This document shows, piece after piece, positions 1 to 8,140 of a DNA stretch of 64,000 bases. Numbering within the stretch: the stretch's first letter is position 1; each line of letters starts with the position of its first letter. The notes under the pieces were generated by a model. The model had not been told where the DNA came from and searched no databases. It saw nothing but the letters and a program-made list of their open reading frames with translations. Location: NCBI GenBank assembly GCA_019114005.1, contig DXGH01000051.1, positions 20,853-84,852 of the forward strand, given 5' to 3'. Made by a program: the position numbers and the translations under genes. This DNA comes from Candidatus Acetatifactor stercoripullorum (GTDB lineage Bacteria; Bacillota; Clostridia; Lachnospirales; Lachnospiraceae).

Positions 1-37
1 AATAAGAAAAGTTACAAAAGATAGTACAGAAAAGCGC

Positions 38-66
38 TTGACAGCAACTGTATTAAGTGTTATATT
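38..66 (+). promoter_or_regulatory. sigma-A promoter of the DnaJ-like gene
   Basis: TTGACA at 38-43, a 17-nt spacer, then TATATT at 61-66, about 40 nt before the gene. The spacer resembles that of the hsp20 promoter at 7995-8023, but no CIRCE inverted repeat is present here. Confidence 0.75.
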
Positions 67-113
67 GCAAATAGAACAAAATATTTTGTGGAAAGAGAAA
101 GAGGGTGAAAGAA

Positions 114-1148
114 TTGCGTACCAAAAGAGATTATTATGAGGTTCTGGGCGTAAACAGAAACGCCGATGCGTCGGCGATCAAGAAAGCCTACCGTAAACTG
201 GTAAAGCAGTATCACCCGGACAGCAATTCGGGAAATGCCCAGGCAGAAGAAAAGTTTAAAGAGATTACAGAAGCCTATGAAATATTAAGCGATGAAAAGA
301 AGAGAAAGCTGTACGATCAGTTCGGACACGCTGCCTTTGAGGAAGGCGGCGCACAGTCCCAGGGATATGGAAGCACAGGGAATCCCTTTGGGGTCAGCCC
401 CTTTGGAAATGGGGATTTTTTCACAGGCGCAGGCGGGCCCTTTGGCGGGGGAGGCACCTACAGAAGAACCTATAGCGGACCCCAGGGACAATATCAGGAA
501 GTACATTTTGACAGCGGGGAAAATATGGACGACATTCTGCGTGATTTGTTCGGAGGCGCCTTCCGGGAGACAGGCTCTGCCGGATTCCACGAAAATGGCG
601 CAGACCTTCATGGGGAAGTGGAGATTTCCTTTGAGGAGGCAGCCTTTGGGGGCAAAAAGGTAGTCCGCCTGCAGGATGCTGCGGGAGGAGTACAGTCACT
701 GGAGGTAAAAATTCCTGCGGGCATCGAATCCGGAAAGACCATACGCTTAAGCGGCAAGGGAATGCCGGGAACAGGAAAGGGACACCCCGGAGATCTGCTT
801 CTAAAGGTAACCGTGCGGGAGAAGCCGGGCTTTCGGCGAGAGGGGGCAGACCTCTACACCATAGCAAGAATTCCCTTTACCACCGCCATTTTCGGCGGCG
901 AGGCCAAGATACAGACGCTTTACGGGGATGTGCTGTGCAAGATTAAAGAAGGCACCCAGCCGGGAAGCAAGATTCGCTTAAAAGGAAAGGGACTGCCTTC
1001 CATGAAAAATCCTTCTGTGCGGGGCGACCAATATGCGACCATAGAGATTCAGGTGCCGGAAAGCTTAAGCCCGGAGGCCAGACAAAAATTAAAGGAGTTC
1101 GAGCAGGCCCTGCAGAAACAAAGCAGGCAGAGAGGCCATGTGGCATAA
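114..1148 (+). CDS. DnaJ-like co-chaperone without zinc finger (CbpA type)
   Basis: A J-domain protein expected to stimulate DnaK ATPase activity in the cytoplasm. The first 70 residues form a J-domain with the HPD motif (YHPDS), followed by a Gly/Phe-rich stretch and the C-terminal beta-sandwich substrate-binding region. The CXXCXGXG zinc-finger repeats of true DnaJ are absent, so this is a CbpA-like protein of about 344 residues. A GTG start at 105 is possible, but the ribosome site AGAGGG lies 8 nt before a TTG at 114, and starting there gives the usual [12 protein letters not shown] beginning; TTG is preferred. It has its own promoter and a strong terminator, so it is probably monocistronic. 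The family is certain, its client proteins unknown. Confidence 0.9.
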   Translation: MRTKRDYYEVLGVNRNADASAIKKAYRKLVKQYHPDSNSGNAQAEEKFKEITEAYEILSDEKKRKLYDQFGHAAFEEGGAQSQGYGSTGNPFGVSPFGNGDFFTGAGGPFGGGGTYRRTYSGPQGQYQEVHFDSGENMDDILRDLFGGAFRETGSAGFHENGADLHGEVEISFEEAAFGGKKVVRLQDAAGGVQSLEVKIPAGIESGKTIRLSGKGMPGTGKGHPGDLLLKVTVREKPGFRREGADLYTIARIPFTTAIFGGEAKIQTLYGDVLCKIKEGTQPGSKIRLKGKGLPSMKNPSVRGDQYATIEIQVPESLSPEARQKLKEFEQALQKQSRQRGHVA

Positions 1149-1160
1149 TGCGTAATATAA

Positions 1161-1197
1161 GGGCGGTGCATCAGAGCACCGCCCTAAATTTTTTTGT
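1161..1197 (+). terminator. intrinsic terminator after the DnaJ-like gene
   Basis: GGGCGGTGC and GCACCGCCC form a 9-bp perfect stem with a 6-nt loop, followed by TAAATTTTTTT. Confidence 0.9.
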
Positions 1198-1213
1198 CCA
1201 ATTTCACTGGAAT

Positions 1214-1831
1214 TTAAAAATCCAGATTTTCATAATCAATAGCTCTGTTTTTAAAATAGTATTCTTTATCATGTTCATTTACTTCACGCAGAATCCGGCA
1301 AGGGTTTCCCACAGCCACAACATTGGAGGGCAGGTCCTTTGTCACAACGCTTCCTGCGCCTACAACTACGTTATCCCCGATGGTAATGCCTGGAAGAATG
1401 ATGGCTCCCCCTCCAATCCAGCAATTTCTGCCAATGTGCACGGGCATATTGTACTGATAGGATTTTTCCCGGAGGGCGGGCAAAATGGGATGCCCTGCTG
1501 TGGCAACGATCACATTGGGGCCGAACATGGTATAGTCTCCCACATAGATATGAGTGTCATCCACCATTGTCAGACCGAAATTCGCATAGACATTTTTCCC
1601 AAAATGGACATGACCGCCGCCGAAATTTGCATGGAAGGGCGGTTCAATGTAGCAGCCTTCTCCGATCTCCGCAAACAGTTCCTTTAACAATTTTTCCCGT
1701 TTGTCCATTTCCGAAGGGCGCGTCTGATTGAAATCATACAGACGGTCAAGCCTTTTTAACTGTTCCTCCATAATTTCCGCATCTCCCGGCAGATACAGCT
1801 CCCCGGTGTGCATTTTTTCCTTCATGCTCAT
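1214..1831 (-). CDS. maa: maltose/galactoside O-acetyltransferase (LacA/Maa family)
   Basis: Transfers acetyl from acetyl-CoA to a sugar hydroxyl in the cytoplasm. The 205-residue protein has the N-terminal Maa-type helical segment (EKMHTGELYLPGD) and a left-handed beta-helix of hexapeptide repeats, including HIGRNCWIGGGAIILPGI and GAGSVVTKDLPSNVVAVGNP; the catalytic His lies in the TAGHP segment. AGGAGG 8 nt before the ATG at 1831 supports this start. A promoter sits just upstream, back to back with that of the next gene. The family cannot tell maltose from galactoside or another sugar acceptor, so the symbol is tentative. Confidence 0.85.
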   Translation of the reverse strand: MSMKEKMHTGELYLPGDAEIMEEQLKRLDRLYDFNQTRPSEMDKREKLLKELFAEIGEGCYIEPPFHANFGGGHVHFGKNVYANFGLTMVDDTHIYVGDYTMFGPNVIVATAGHPILPALREKSYQYNMPVHIGRNCWIGGGAIILPGITIGDNVVVGAGSVVTKDLPSNVVAVGNPCRILREVNEHDKEYYFKNRAIDYENLDF

Positions 1832-1859
1832 GTGAAAGTCCTCCTGTAAATGTGCCTAC

Positions 1860-1888
1860 AGTGTAGCAAAAAAAACTGTAAATTTCAA
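1860..1888 (-). promoter_or_regulatory. promoter of the acetyltransferase gene
   Basis: Read on the minus strand: TTGAAA (1883-1888), 17-nt spacer, TACACT (1860-1865). It lies 4 nt from the -35 box of the divergent promoter at 1892, so the two promoters probably compete or share control. Confidence 0.7.
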
Positions 1889-1891
1889 TAC

Positions 1892-1920
1892 TTGTGCTTC
1901 CCCCTTATGTTTGGTAGAAT
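1892..1920 (+). promoter_or_regulatory. promoter of the HD-domain gene at 1964
   Basis: TTGTGC at 1892-1897, 17-nt spacer, TAGAAT at 1915-1920, divergent from the acetyltransferase promoter. Confidence 0.65.
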
Positions 1921-1963
1921 GAGACATCAGATGTACCAGATCACTGCAGGAGTGAAATAAAAT

Positions 1964-2512
1964 ATGAGTAGGATGAATACCTTTTCGGGAAAGAAATTCG
2001 ACCCAATGGACATCAAGGCGGAGGATATCTGCCTGGAAGATATTGCCCATGCCCTCAGTCTTTTGTGCAGAGGAGGGGGACACTTAAAGCATTTTTATTC
2101 CGTAGGGCAGCATTCCATCAACTGCATGAAAGAAGCCCGGGAGCGAGGGTGGTCTGAGAGGGTGCAGGCGGCCTGCCTTCTCCATGACGCAAGCGAGGCC
2201 TATATTTCAGATATTATCAGACCGGTCAAGATGTATCTGTCCAATTATGCTGAAATTGAAAAAAAGATCATGGATAAGATTTGGGAGCGCTTTCACCTAA
2301 ACGACCTGAGTGCGGAAGAAAATCAAAAATGGAAGCTGATTGACGATGAGATATTAAACTGCGAATTAAGGGAGCTGATGAGGGGAGCCCAGGATACGGA
2401 AGTCAAAGAGCTGTATTCCCGTCCAGATACCGCAGAAAAGCCCTGGAAGACGGTGGAAGCTGAATTTATGCAGATGGCAGCTTCCCTGTGCTGCCTGAAA
2501 AGCTGGCTGTGA
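1964..2512 (+). CDS. HD-domain phosphohydrolase, YfbR-like
   Basis: A 182-residue single-domain metal-dependent phosphohydrolase. The HD signature is visible: His in YSVGQHS, the His-Asp pair in LLHDASEAY, and a downstream Asp in KLIDDEIL. YfbR-like members dephosphorylate deoxynucleoside monophosphates, but the substrate here cannot be read from the sequence. An AGGAG precedes the ATG by 12 nt. A second, unrelated HD protein sits at 3681-4280 on the other strand. Confidence 0.75.
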   Translation: MSRMNTFSGKKFDPMDIKAEDICLEDIAHALSLLCRGGGHLKHFYSVGQHSINCMKEARERGWSERVQAACLLHDASEAYISDIIRPVKMYLSNYAEIEKKIMDKIWERFHLNDLSAEENQKWKLIDDEILNCELRELMRGAQDTEVKELYSRPDTAEKPWKTVEAEFMQMAASLCCLKSWL

Positions 2513-2593
2513 AAAACAGGAAAAAAGACAGGTAGCTTTTGCATATAAGGTATGGTAGACTGATGGAAATAGAGGGAAGGATGCAGGTAGAAA

Positions 2594-3181
2594 ATGGGTT
2601 TATTTGATATTTTTGGGAAAAAGGGGGCAGAAAGCGAGACGATGCCCCAGAATGATACGGAAAGGTGGATTGCAGCCACCTATGCCGCATGGGCGGTAAA
2701 CACAGGGGGAGACTGGCATTATTTTGCCGGTGCTAAGGAGAAAAACAGACAGGAAGGAGCTTCCATGCGTACGATGCTGCGCAGAGACTGGGGAGTGACG
2801 GACAGAGCCAGTCTTTTGGATATGGTAAGCTACCTGACTACACTTTACAGCGAGGGAGAAGATTGTGAAGCAGAGGACGTTGCTTCAGGAGCCTGGGATT
2901 TGTGCCGTGCCTGCCAGATTCTTGGAATGGGATTTGTGGGAGGCTATATTGACCGGGATGAAATGGTGCAGCGGTCTATAGAGGTTGGGAGAGTCATGCA
3001 GTGTTATTACCATTCCTGGGCGGAACTGTATGACAGCTACACGAAAGGATACGGGGACTGGAGAAGCGGCCAGGGCGGCGACACCCAGAAGGATATCGCA
3101 GACAGGGAAAAATTGTGTTTCGATCTGCGCAGCCAGCCGGATGGCCCTTGCTGCGTAGAATGGGGACTGGCATTGGAATAA
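2594..3181 (+). CDS. DUF1266-type protein
   Basis: A 195-residue soluble protein without signal peptide or membrane segment. It begins MGLFDIFGKK, a common start in small cytosolic proteins. The core resembles DUF1266: WAVNTGGDWHYFAG, then RDWGVTDRASLLDMVSYL, then a C-terminal block with DLCRACQILGMGFVGGYID and YHSWAELYDSY. The biochemical role of this family is not known to me. It follows the HD gene by about 80 nt on the same strand and may be cotranscribed with it. Confidence 0.6.
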   Translation: MGLFDIFGKKGAESETMPQNDTERWIAATYAAWAVNTGGDWHYFAGAKEKNRQEGASMRTMLRRDWGVTDRASLLDMVSYLTTLYSEGEDCEAEDVASGAWDLCRACQILGMGFVGGYIDRDEMVQRSIEVGRVMQCYYHSWAELYDSYTKGYGDWRSGQGGDTQKDIADREKLCFDLRSQPDGPCCVEWGLALE

Positions 3182-3188
3182 AAAAGGA

Positions 3189-3727
3189 ATGAAAAATAAA
3201 ATGTCTGATTGGAATTCGACTTTATATCTTAAATTTAAAAAGGAACGTACCCAGCCAGCAGTTGATCTGGCTAATCGTGTCCGGGAATATATGCCCGGAA
3301 AAATTGCTGATATCGGATGCGGCCCTGGAAAGAGCACCCCGAATTAAAATTTGCGCTGTGTGATGTGATGGACATGGAAAGCGGATATGATATGCTTTTT
3401 TCCAATGCCTGTTTTCAATGGATTCCTGATCACACATTGCTTTTACCCAGGCTTATGGGTAAGCTTAACGAGGGAGGAGTGCTGGCGGTACAGATGCCAA
3501 TGAACGGCGACGAGCCGCTCTTTCGCATCATTGATGAGACAGCCTCAAATCCCCAATGGGGACTTGGCAATACCTGTTTTGCGTTTAATGGTACGCTTAC
3601 GCCGGATGAATATTATGATATTCTTTCCGGCTGTTCCTCGAATTTTCAAATATGGGAAACGGTTTACTGCAGAAAAGTGATCAGGAAAAGCTGTTTTCCA
3701 CTACGCCTGGAAGAAGCTTGTAGATAG
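3189..3727 (+). pseudogene. tam: tam (trans-aconitate 2-methyltransferase) pseudogene
   Basis: The first frame (from ATG 3189 or 3201) reads MSDWNSTLYLKFKKERTQPA and reaches the SAM-binding DIGCGPGKST motif, then hits a stop near 3349. Tam similarity resumes in another frame at about 3322 with HPELKFALCDVMDME and runs through NACFQWIPDH and LNEGGVLAVQMP. The roughly 30 residues normally found between the GCGPG motif and this block are missing, so an internal out-of-frame deletion is inferred. The C-terminal part after FQIWETVYCRK is also lost. The tail overlaps the 3' end of the convergent HD gene. Intact Tam methylates trans-aconitate. Confidence 0.8.
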
Positions 3728-4280
3728 AGCCGTTTATTTTTTCCTCAAACCTATTTTTGATTTCCAGTATTTTTTTCCAGCGTTCCACTAAAATGGGTGA
3801 AGCGCCGTAACGGATGGCCACATCTACAAAACGTTTTTCCAAAAGACAAAAGCCGGTGGGCAGCGCCAATGCGTCGCACAGCTGTACCAGTCTGTCGTAA
3901 TCATCGTAGACAGCGTTTTTGACAAAGCGCTCCATGAATTCATAATCCTCCTGGGACATATCAAATCTGCCAATGGAGGTTTTTATGTCCTGTATCATAA
4001 AAGCATGGGAGATACAAACTTGCGCAGCCTTCTCCCATCCTCGTTCCATACAGAATCGGTATCCGTCTATCAGATGCTTTTCTGAGCTTACCCCGGCATA
4101 GCGTCCAATATCATGCAGCAATCCGAAGCAATAGGCCATGTCAGGGGATAAATCCTTGCAGCGTGAAGCTATATTTCTGCAGGCAAGCGCCACAAAGCGG
4201 GAGTGCGCAACCCAATCTCCCGGATTTAATATTCCCGCCTGCTCCAATTCCATTTCAGCTGTTTTGCAGTTTAATTCCAA
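3681..4280 (-). CDS. HD-domain protein of unknown substrate
   Basis: A 199-residue protein with an HD phosphohydrolase core: HSRFVALACRNIA, the His-Asp pair in GLLHDIGRYAG, a His in VCISHAFM and a late Asp in QLCDALALP. The arrangement resembles small stand-alone HD hydrolases acting on nucleotides or related phosphoesters. The start appears to be TTG at 4280, with AAAGGA 7 nt upstream; an ATG at 4253 is the alternative. Its 3' end runs about 47 nt into the decayed tam gene, so its C-terminus may have been altered by the same deletion. Confidence 0.65.
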   Translation of the reverse strand: MELNCKTAEMELEQAGILNPGDWVAHSRFVALACRNIASRCKDLSPDMAYCFGLLHDIGRYAGVSSEKHLIDGYRFCMERGWEKAAQVCISHAFMIQDIKTSIGRFDMSQEDYEFMERFVKNAVYDDYDRLVQLCDALALPTGFCLLEKRFVDVAIRYGASPILVERWKKILEIKNRFEEKINGSIYKLLPGVVENSFS

Positions 4281-4397
4281 CTTGATTTCCTTTCTAACGG
4301 GGAAGAACCTGACAAAAACAGTCAGGCCCTTTTATGATGAAATATTTACATACTTGTATTATATTGCCTGCCGGATAATTAAAATATCTTTTTCCTG

Positions 4398-5315
4398 TCA
4401 CTTTTTAGTATTATCCTGCCATTTCCGACGGTATTCCAAGGGCGTACAGCCTGCATATTCATGGAAAATTTTACCAAAATAGCTGGCATTTCCCAGTCCG
4501 CAGCTTAGGCCGATCTCTGTTATGGATTCCCGGCCCTGGGCAAGCATTTGACAAGCCATCTGCAGGCGATAGCTTCTCATGTACTCTGTGGGCGTCATGT
4601 GCAGGCAATTTTGAAAAACCCGGTAGCATTCTCTTTCACTCAGAAAAGCTGCGGCTGCAAGCTTTGAGATAGAAATCTTTTCGGCGTAATGCTCATGTAT
4701 ATAGATCATCATGGACTTTATTTTATCTGTTTTTCCAGCGTCCGCGTCTGAACTGTTTTGGAGAAGGGGACTGCATAATTTTAAAAGCTGTAACCATATC
4801 CTTGATAAGGCTTCTCTGATGCGCAGCTCGTAGCCAAATTCATTTTCGGATAATTGAAATGCCTGGCGGATTTCATTGAGTATGGCTGCCTGGGCCGGAT
4901 CGTCCGGATACAGGGGGATCATTTCAAGCTGGGAGGCCGTGACCATGGGTGTGGTATATTTTTGTTCAATGGCGCTTCCGCATTTTCCTGCAATGAAATC
5001 CGGGTCGAAAATATGAAGAAGCTGTATGTTTTTTTCCCGGCTTGTAAGTATCTGCGTCATGTGCAATACATTGGAATTCACCATGCCCCCGGAACCTGCC
5101 GGAAACACCAGAGTCTCATTGGGCGTACAATATTTTAACTCTCCGCTTTCTATGTAAAACAATTCTACGGCCTTGTGCCAGTGCCATGGAACAAAGAGCT
5201 CTCTGTAATAATCTAATTCAGCCCGCGATGCAATGTAAGGAAACTCCGGCGTAAAATCCGGCAGTTTTTCCTCTTTGCTGCCGCTGTGAAATTCTAAACT
5301 GCGTATAATTCTCAT
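4398..5315 (-). CDS. AraC-family transcriptional regulator
   Basis: A 305-residue regulator with an N-terminal cupin-like effector domain (PWHWHKAVELFYIESGELKY) and a C-terminal double helix-turn-helix of AraC type (SISKLAAAAFLSERECYRVF, then ITEIGLSCGLGNASYFGKIFHEYAGCTPLEYR). Such proteins usually sense a small sugar-like ligand and activate nearby genes. AGGAGG 8 nt before ATG 5315 fixes the start. It is divergent from ogt, but that promoter looks constitutive, and no sugar gene is adjacent, so the target is unknown. Confidence 0.85.
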   Translation of the reverse strand: MRIIRSLEFHSGSKEEKLPDFTPEFPYIASRAELDYYRELFVPWHWHKAVELFYIESGELKYCTPNETLVFPAGSGGMVNSNVLHMTQILTSREKNIQLLHIFDPDFIAGKCGSAIEQKYTTPMVTASQLEMIPLYPDDPAQAAILNEIRQAFQLSENEFGYELRIREALSRIWLQLLKLCSPLLQNSSDADAGKTDKIKSMMIYIHEHYAEKISISKLAAAAFLSERECYRVFQNCLHMTPTEYMRSYRLQMACQMLAQGRESITEIGLSCGLGNASYFGKIFHEYAGCTPLEYRRKWQDNTKK

Positions 5316-5357
5316 TCTGCGCGCCTCCTGCCGCTATTTTACCATAAAACATAATTT

Positions 5358-5386
5358 TTGAAAAATTTCTGCGATTCAGATATAAT
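5358..5386 (+). promoter_or_regulatory. promoter of ogt
   Basis: TTGAAA at 5358-5363, 17-nt spacer, perfect TATAAT at 5381-5386; the transcript would start about 65 nt before ogt. Confidence 0.75.
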
Positions 5387-5458
5387 GCAGGCAGAAAAAT
5401 TCTGGTGTGGTTTTGGCCGCTGTGATAAAATCAAAGGTAGATAGAATGGAGGTGTGAC

Positions 5459-5965
5459 ATGCAGTATATCAGTCATTATGTATCCCCCATGGGGAATATT
5501 CTTTTAGCGGCAGATGATATGGGGCTGACCGGGTTATGGTTTGAGGGACAGAAGTACTTTGCCCTTTCCCTGGACAAGGAGCATACGGAAAGGGAAATCC
5601 CGCTATTTGAAAAAGTGAAGAGCTGGCTTGCTGTTTATTTTTCAGGGAAAGAGCCGGATTTTACGGTGCCGCTTCATTTTACAGGAACCTCTTTTCAGAA
5701 GCAGGTGTGGGAAATTCTCTGTTCCATTCCTTATGGCCGGACCATGACCTATGGAGAGATTGCAAGTCAGGTCGCTGCAAAAAGAAGCCTGCCTCATATG
5801 TCTGCCCAGGCGGTGGGCGGCGCAGTGGGGCATAATCCTATTTCTATTATTGTTCCCTGCCACCGGGTTGTGGGAACGGACGGCAGTCTCACAGGATACG
5901 CGGGAGGGATTGATAAAAAGGTGAGGCTGCTTAAGCTGGAAGGGATAAGAATATGCAAAAATTGA
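5459..5965 (+). CDS. ogt: methylated-DNA--protein-cysteine methyltransferase
   Basis: Repairs O6-alkylguanine in DNA by moving the alkyl group onto its own cysteine. The 168-residue protein has the N-terminal Ogt fold and the DNA-binding segment GTSFQKQVWEILCSIPYGRTMTYGEIA; the acceptor is Cys134 in the diagnostic IVPCHRVVG motif. GGAGGTG before ATG 5459 supports the start. The 3' end overlaps the broken kinase remnant at 5953. Confidence 0.92.
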   Translation: MQYISHYVSPMGNILLAADDMGLTGLWFEGQKYFALSLDKEHTEREIPLFEKVKSWLAVYFSGKEPDFTVPLHFTGTSFQKQVWEILCSIPYGRTMTYGEIASQVAAKRSLPHMSAQAVGGAVGHNPISIIVPCHRVVGTDGSLTGYAGGIDKKVRLLKLEGIRICKN

Positions 5966-6291
5966 TGATACTTAGAGGTAATTCAGGCAGTGGAAAAACC
6001 ACCATTGCGAATCACGAGAGTTGGCGAAAAGATACAGCCTGTTGGTTTATGATGCTGATGAATTTTTTTGGACGTACCGTTGAGGAATATCAAATTTCAC
6101 AAAAACCGGTCAAGCCATACGGATATCAATTTCATTATATGAATACCTTGCTCATGGTTGACAACTTTCTTCCCAATTTTGAAATCAATGAAGAAAATAG
6201 GAAAAGATACAGAAAGCCGGAAACGCAGAGAGATTGCAGAAAAAGAAAAAGGCAGAGAGCCGACAAAAAGAAGTTGACTGCTTGTTTCTGA
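5953..6291 (+). pseudogene. remnant of a small P-loop kinase
   Basis: The first 19 residues, MQKLMILRGNSGSGKTTIA, match the Walker A start of small AAA_33/zeta-type nucleotide or antibiotic kinases. The sequence then changes character abruptly, becoming basic and low in complexity (RKRYRKPETQRDCRKRKRQRADKK), with no recognisable Walker B or lid region, and stops at 112 residues. Another frame near 6020-6070 reads LLVYDADEFFWTYR, suggesting further frameshifted kinase sequence. I interpret it as a deletion/frameshift remnant. It starts inside ogt and lies at the left edge of an AT-rich patch. Confidence 0.5.
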
Positions 6292-6348
6292 AAATGTATG
6301 AGGACAGAGCCGGTGGAACTCATCAAGGAAAATGCGGAGGGAAGCTTT

Positions 6349-6528
6349 ATGAAGAAGAAAGTCTGTTTAGTAATTACAATTTTTGCAGTCATTACATTAT
6401 TGACAGGGATTCCACATTTAGTTTATGGAATACAAGCACGGGGAATAGATGGTGTTAATTATGGACGAGTGATTTTTCCATTACTAATTGGCATAATTGC
6501 ATTTTATATGTATAAAAAGCAGGAATAA
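6349..6528 (+). CDS. small two-helix membrane protein
   Basis: A 59-residue hydrophobic protein, MKKKVCLVITIFAVITLLTG followed by a short polar loop and a second hydrophobic segment (VIFPLLIGIIAFYMY) ending KKQE. GGAGGGA precedes ATG 6349; the frame is open upstream to 6298 but without a ribosome site. It resembles the small membrane protein at 7238 in size and topology. Function unknown. Confidence 0.55.
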   Translation: MKKKVCLVITIFAVITLLTGIPHLVYGIQARGIDGVNYGRVIFPLLIGIIAFYMYKKQE

Positions 6529-6564
6529 GAAAACTGAATACCAGCCGCCACTGGCGGCACACCT

Positions 6565-6600
6565 GGCAGGAAATCAGAAACGGTTTCCTGCCTTTCCTTT
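6565..6600 (+). terminator. intrinsic terminator after the small membrane gene
   Basis: GGCAGGAAA and TTTCCTGCC form a 9-bp perfect stem, followed by TTTCCTTT. Confidence 0.65.
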
Positions 6601-6622
6601 ACCCGGATGCCGGGAGAAAGGA
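6577..6622 (+). repeat. short repeat, copy 1 (partner at 7422-7470)
   Basis: The stretch from GAAACGGTTTCCTGC through ACCCGGATGCCGGGAGAAAGG aligns with 7422-7470. Both copies directly follow a gene for a two-helix small membrane protein, suggesting an old duplication of a gene-plus-tail unit. Confidence 0.5.
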
Positions 6623-6754
6623 GGGAAGCTACACTGCCCTTGCGCTGCAGGCTGTTCCCGCCCGGTAAGTTTACAATTTGTCTATTCCCCAAAGTAACTG
6701 GTCATAGTATAATAAAGTCAGCGATAAAGCAGTATTTGATAAAGGTGACAAATT

Positions 6755-7141
6755 ATGAAACGGTTTGCTGTCCAGATGATAGACGGTTCTATTTCATCCG
6801 ATTGGTGGAAAACGATAATGGAACATTTTACGAATGTTGGCGATACTTTTGAAATCCGGTGCTGGAAAGAAGAATTATCCGAGATTGCAAGAGCATCTTT
6901 ATATGGTGCTGCCATAGATGATAAAAATGAGGTGTCAATCAAGGGCATTGTAACCAAAGAACTACTCGAAGAATTACTGACAGATAACCCTGAGGATAAA
7001 ACGATCTATAACAAAATGACGAGCTTTTTCACAGTCAATATAAAAAATGACTTGTATGATATTTGGAGCGAGCATTATGGTACGGAAATGTATTTAGAAA
7101 TAGCTGCTGCCAAGGATATAGCTTTTTTGAACAGGTCATAA
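6755..7141 (+). CDS. hypothetical protein
   Basis: A 128-residue soluble, AT-rich-coded protein starting MKRFAVQMIDGSISSDWW. I recognise no family. It is acidic overall, has no membrane segment, and contains a segment VTKELLEELLTDNPEDKTIYNK followed by a C-terminal region ending AAAKDIAFLNRS. The ribosome site is weak (AAAGGTGAC region). It lies between two duplicated small membrane genes in a patch that looks like accessory DNA. Confidence 0.5.
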   Translation: MKRFAVQMIDGSISSDWWKTIMEHFTNVGDTFEIRCWKEELSEIARASLYGAAIDDKNEVSIKGIVTKELLEELLTDNPEDKTIYNKMTSFFTVNIKNDLYDIWSEHYGTEMYLEIAAAKDIAFLNRS

Positions 7142-7237
7142 ATCAGTATTCCGATCAGTTTAGTATCGGAACACTATAGCAACAAAGCCCTATTTGTCGA
7201 AAAATGAGCCGCATAAAAATCAGTTTAGGAGGAAAAT

Positions 7238-7423
7238 ATGACCAAGAAGTATTCGAGAATTATTGCTGCCATTATGCTGATAACTGCGATTGTTTTTATT
7301 TTTATTGCATTGAATAACCCGCAGGCAAGTTTTCCGTGGAGCAATGCAATTACATATATTCTTTATGGGATATATGTTTTCCTAATGATTGTGCTGTTTA
7401 TTGCTCCATTTAAGAAAACTTGA
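7238..7423 (+). CDS. small two-helix membrane protein
   Basis: A 61-residue protein with two hydrophobic segments (IIAAIMLITAIVFIFIAL and ITYILYGIYVFLMIVLFIA) separated by a short polar loop, and a basic end. AGGAGG lies 6 nt before ATG 7238. Similar in plan to the 6349 gene and followed by a related repeat. Function unknown. Confidence 0.6.
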   Translation: MTKKYSRIIAAIMLITAIVFIFIALNNPQASFPWSNAITYILYGIYVFLMIVLFIAPFKKT

Positions 7424-7470
7424 AACAGGTTCCCTGCTCTTTTTATGCCCGGACGCTGGAGGAGAAAGGG
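7422..7470 (+). repeat. short repeat, copy 2 (partner at 6577-6622)
   Basis: Diverged copy: GAAACAGGTTCCCTGC through GCCCGGACGCTGGAGGAGAAAGG. It lacks the upstream GCAGGAAA arm that makes copy 1 a terminator. Confidence 0.5.
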
Positions 7471-7980
7471 ATTTTGTAACACGATTACACGCATGAAGAG
7501 ACGTGTGCAGGAATATGCAGGAAGCCATGTCACAGACAGTTTGACTGCAGGAATATTCTGGAAAAATATTTGCCGTCTGATATGCTTGTGGATGCGTGGC
7601 AGCTATTGGTATTTCCGACACACTAAAAGGGGAAACGAAAATAGCCGCCACTACTGCCAATAGTGACGGCTGATGTAAAACATTAGCTTTTAACTTTTCG
7701 GAGGGTAGCCGCTTCTATGGCTTTCCCTTTTGTATTTTAACTATAGCATATCCAGCGGAAGGACTCAAGGGACAAACGCACGTTTTGCAAGTGGCCCCAA
7801 AGGCTGACCTGCTGACCTATCATTCTCTTATCAGACATTTCCTCTTTTCAGAATATCCACAGGAACACGCCACAAGCCCCAAATCTCGATTTTAACGGCA
7901 TAGACGAAGGAGCCTGCCGATTTCAACGACACTATATAAATTCTTATTTTATCAGCTTTTTAGAAATAATTTATAAATAA
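7471..7980. other. long non-coding stretch with hairpins, possible element remnant
   Basis: No supportable gene. A 72-codon open frame at 7445-7663 has no ribosome site or recognisable protein. An imperfect hairpin at 7645-7673 (AGCCGCCACTA and TAGTGACGGCT) lacks a T-tract; AGCCGCCACT also occurs at 6543-6552. The region 7740-7930 shows no promoter or reading frame that I trust. It may be the scar of a lost mobile element (inference only). Confidence 0.35.
7702..7738 (+). terminator. possible intrinsic terminator
   Basis: AGGGTAGCC and GGCTTTCCCT pair around an 8-nt loop with one internal mismatch, followed by TTTTGTATTTT. Confidence 0.4.
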
Positions 7981-8007
7981 TTAGCACTCACCTCTTGACA
8001 GTGCTAA
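7981..8007 (+). promoter_or_regulatory. CIRCE operator (HrcA site)
   Basis: TTAGCACTC, 9 nt, then CAGTGCTAA: the consensus TTAGCACTC-N9-GAGTGCTAA with a single mismatch. It overlaps the -35 box of the hsp20 promoter, so HrcA binding would block transcription until heat shock. No hrcA gene is in the window. Confidence 0.88.
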
Positions 8008-8023
8008 CAATGAGTGTTATAGT
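7995..8023 (+). promoter_or_regulatory. promoter of the hsp20 pair
   Basis: TTGACA at 7995-8000, 17-nt spacer, TATAGT at 8018-8023; the -35 box sits inside the CIRCE element. The leader to the first gene is about 110 nt. Confidence 0.88.
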
Positions 8024-8140
8024 ACACTTAGAACAAAGGAAAGGGATAAAAAGAAAAAGTCCCGATCCGATGCAGTAACACGACACCTCGGATTTCACCG
8101 ATAGTGCTAAAAGATTTAGTTATGGAAGGAGATATGACTT

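Noticed and set aside
38..66. CIRCE element before the DnaJ-like gene
   Set aside because: The spacer resembles the hsp20 promoter but the TTAGCACTC inverted repeat is absent.
7445..7663. 72-residue open frame after the second small membrane gene
   Set aside because: No ribosome site, no recognisable protein and composition unlike neighbouring genes; overlaps a repeat.
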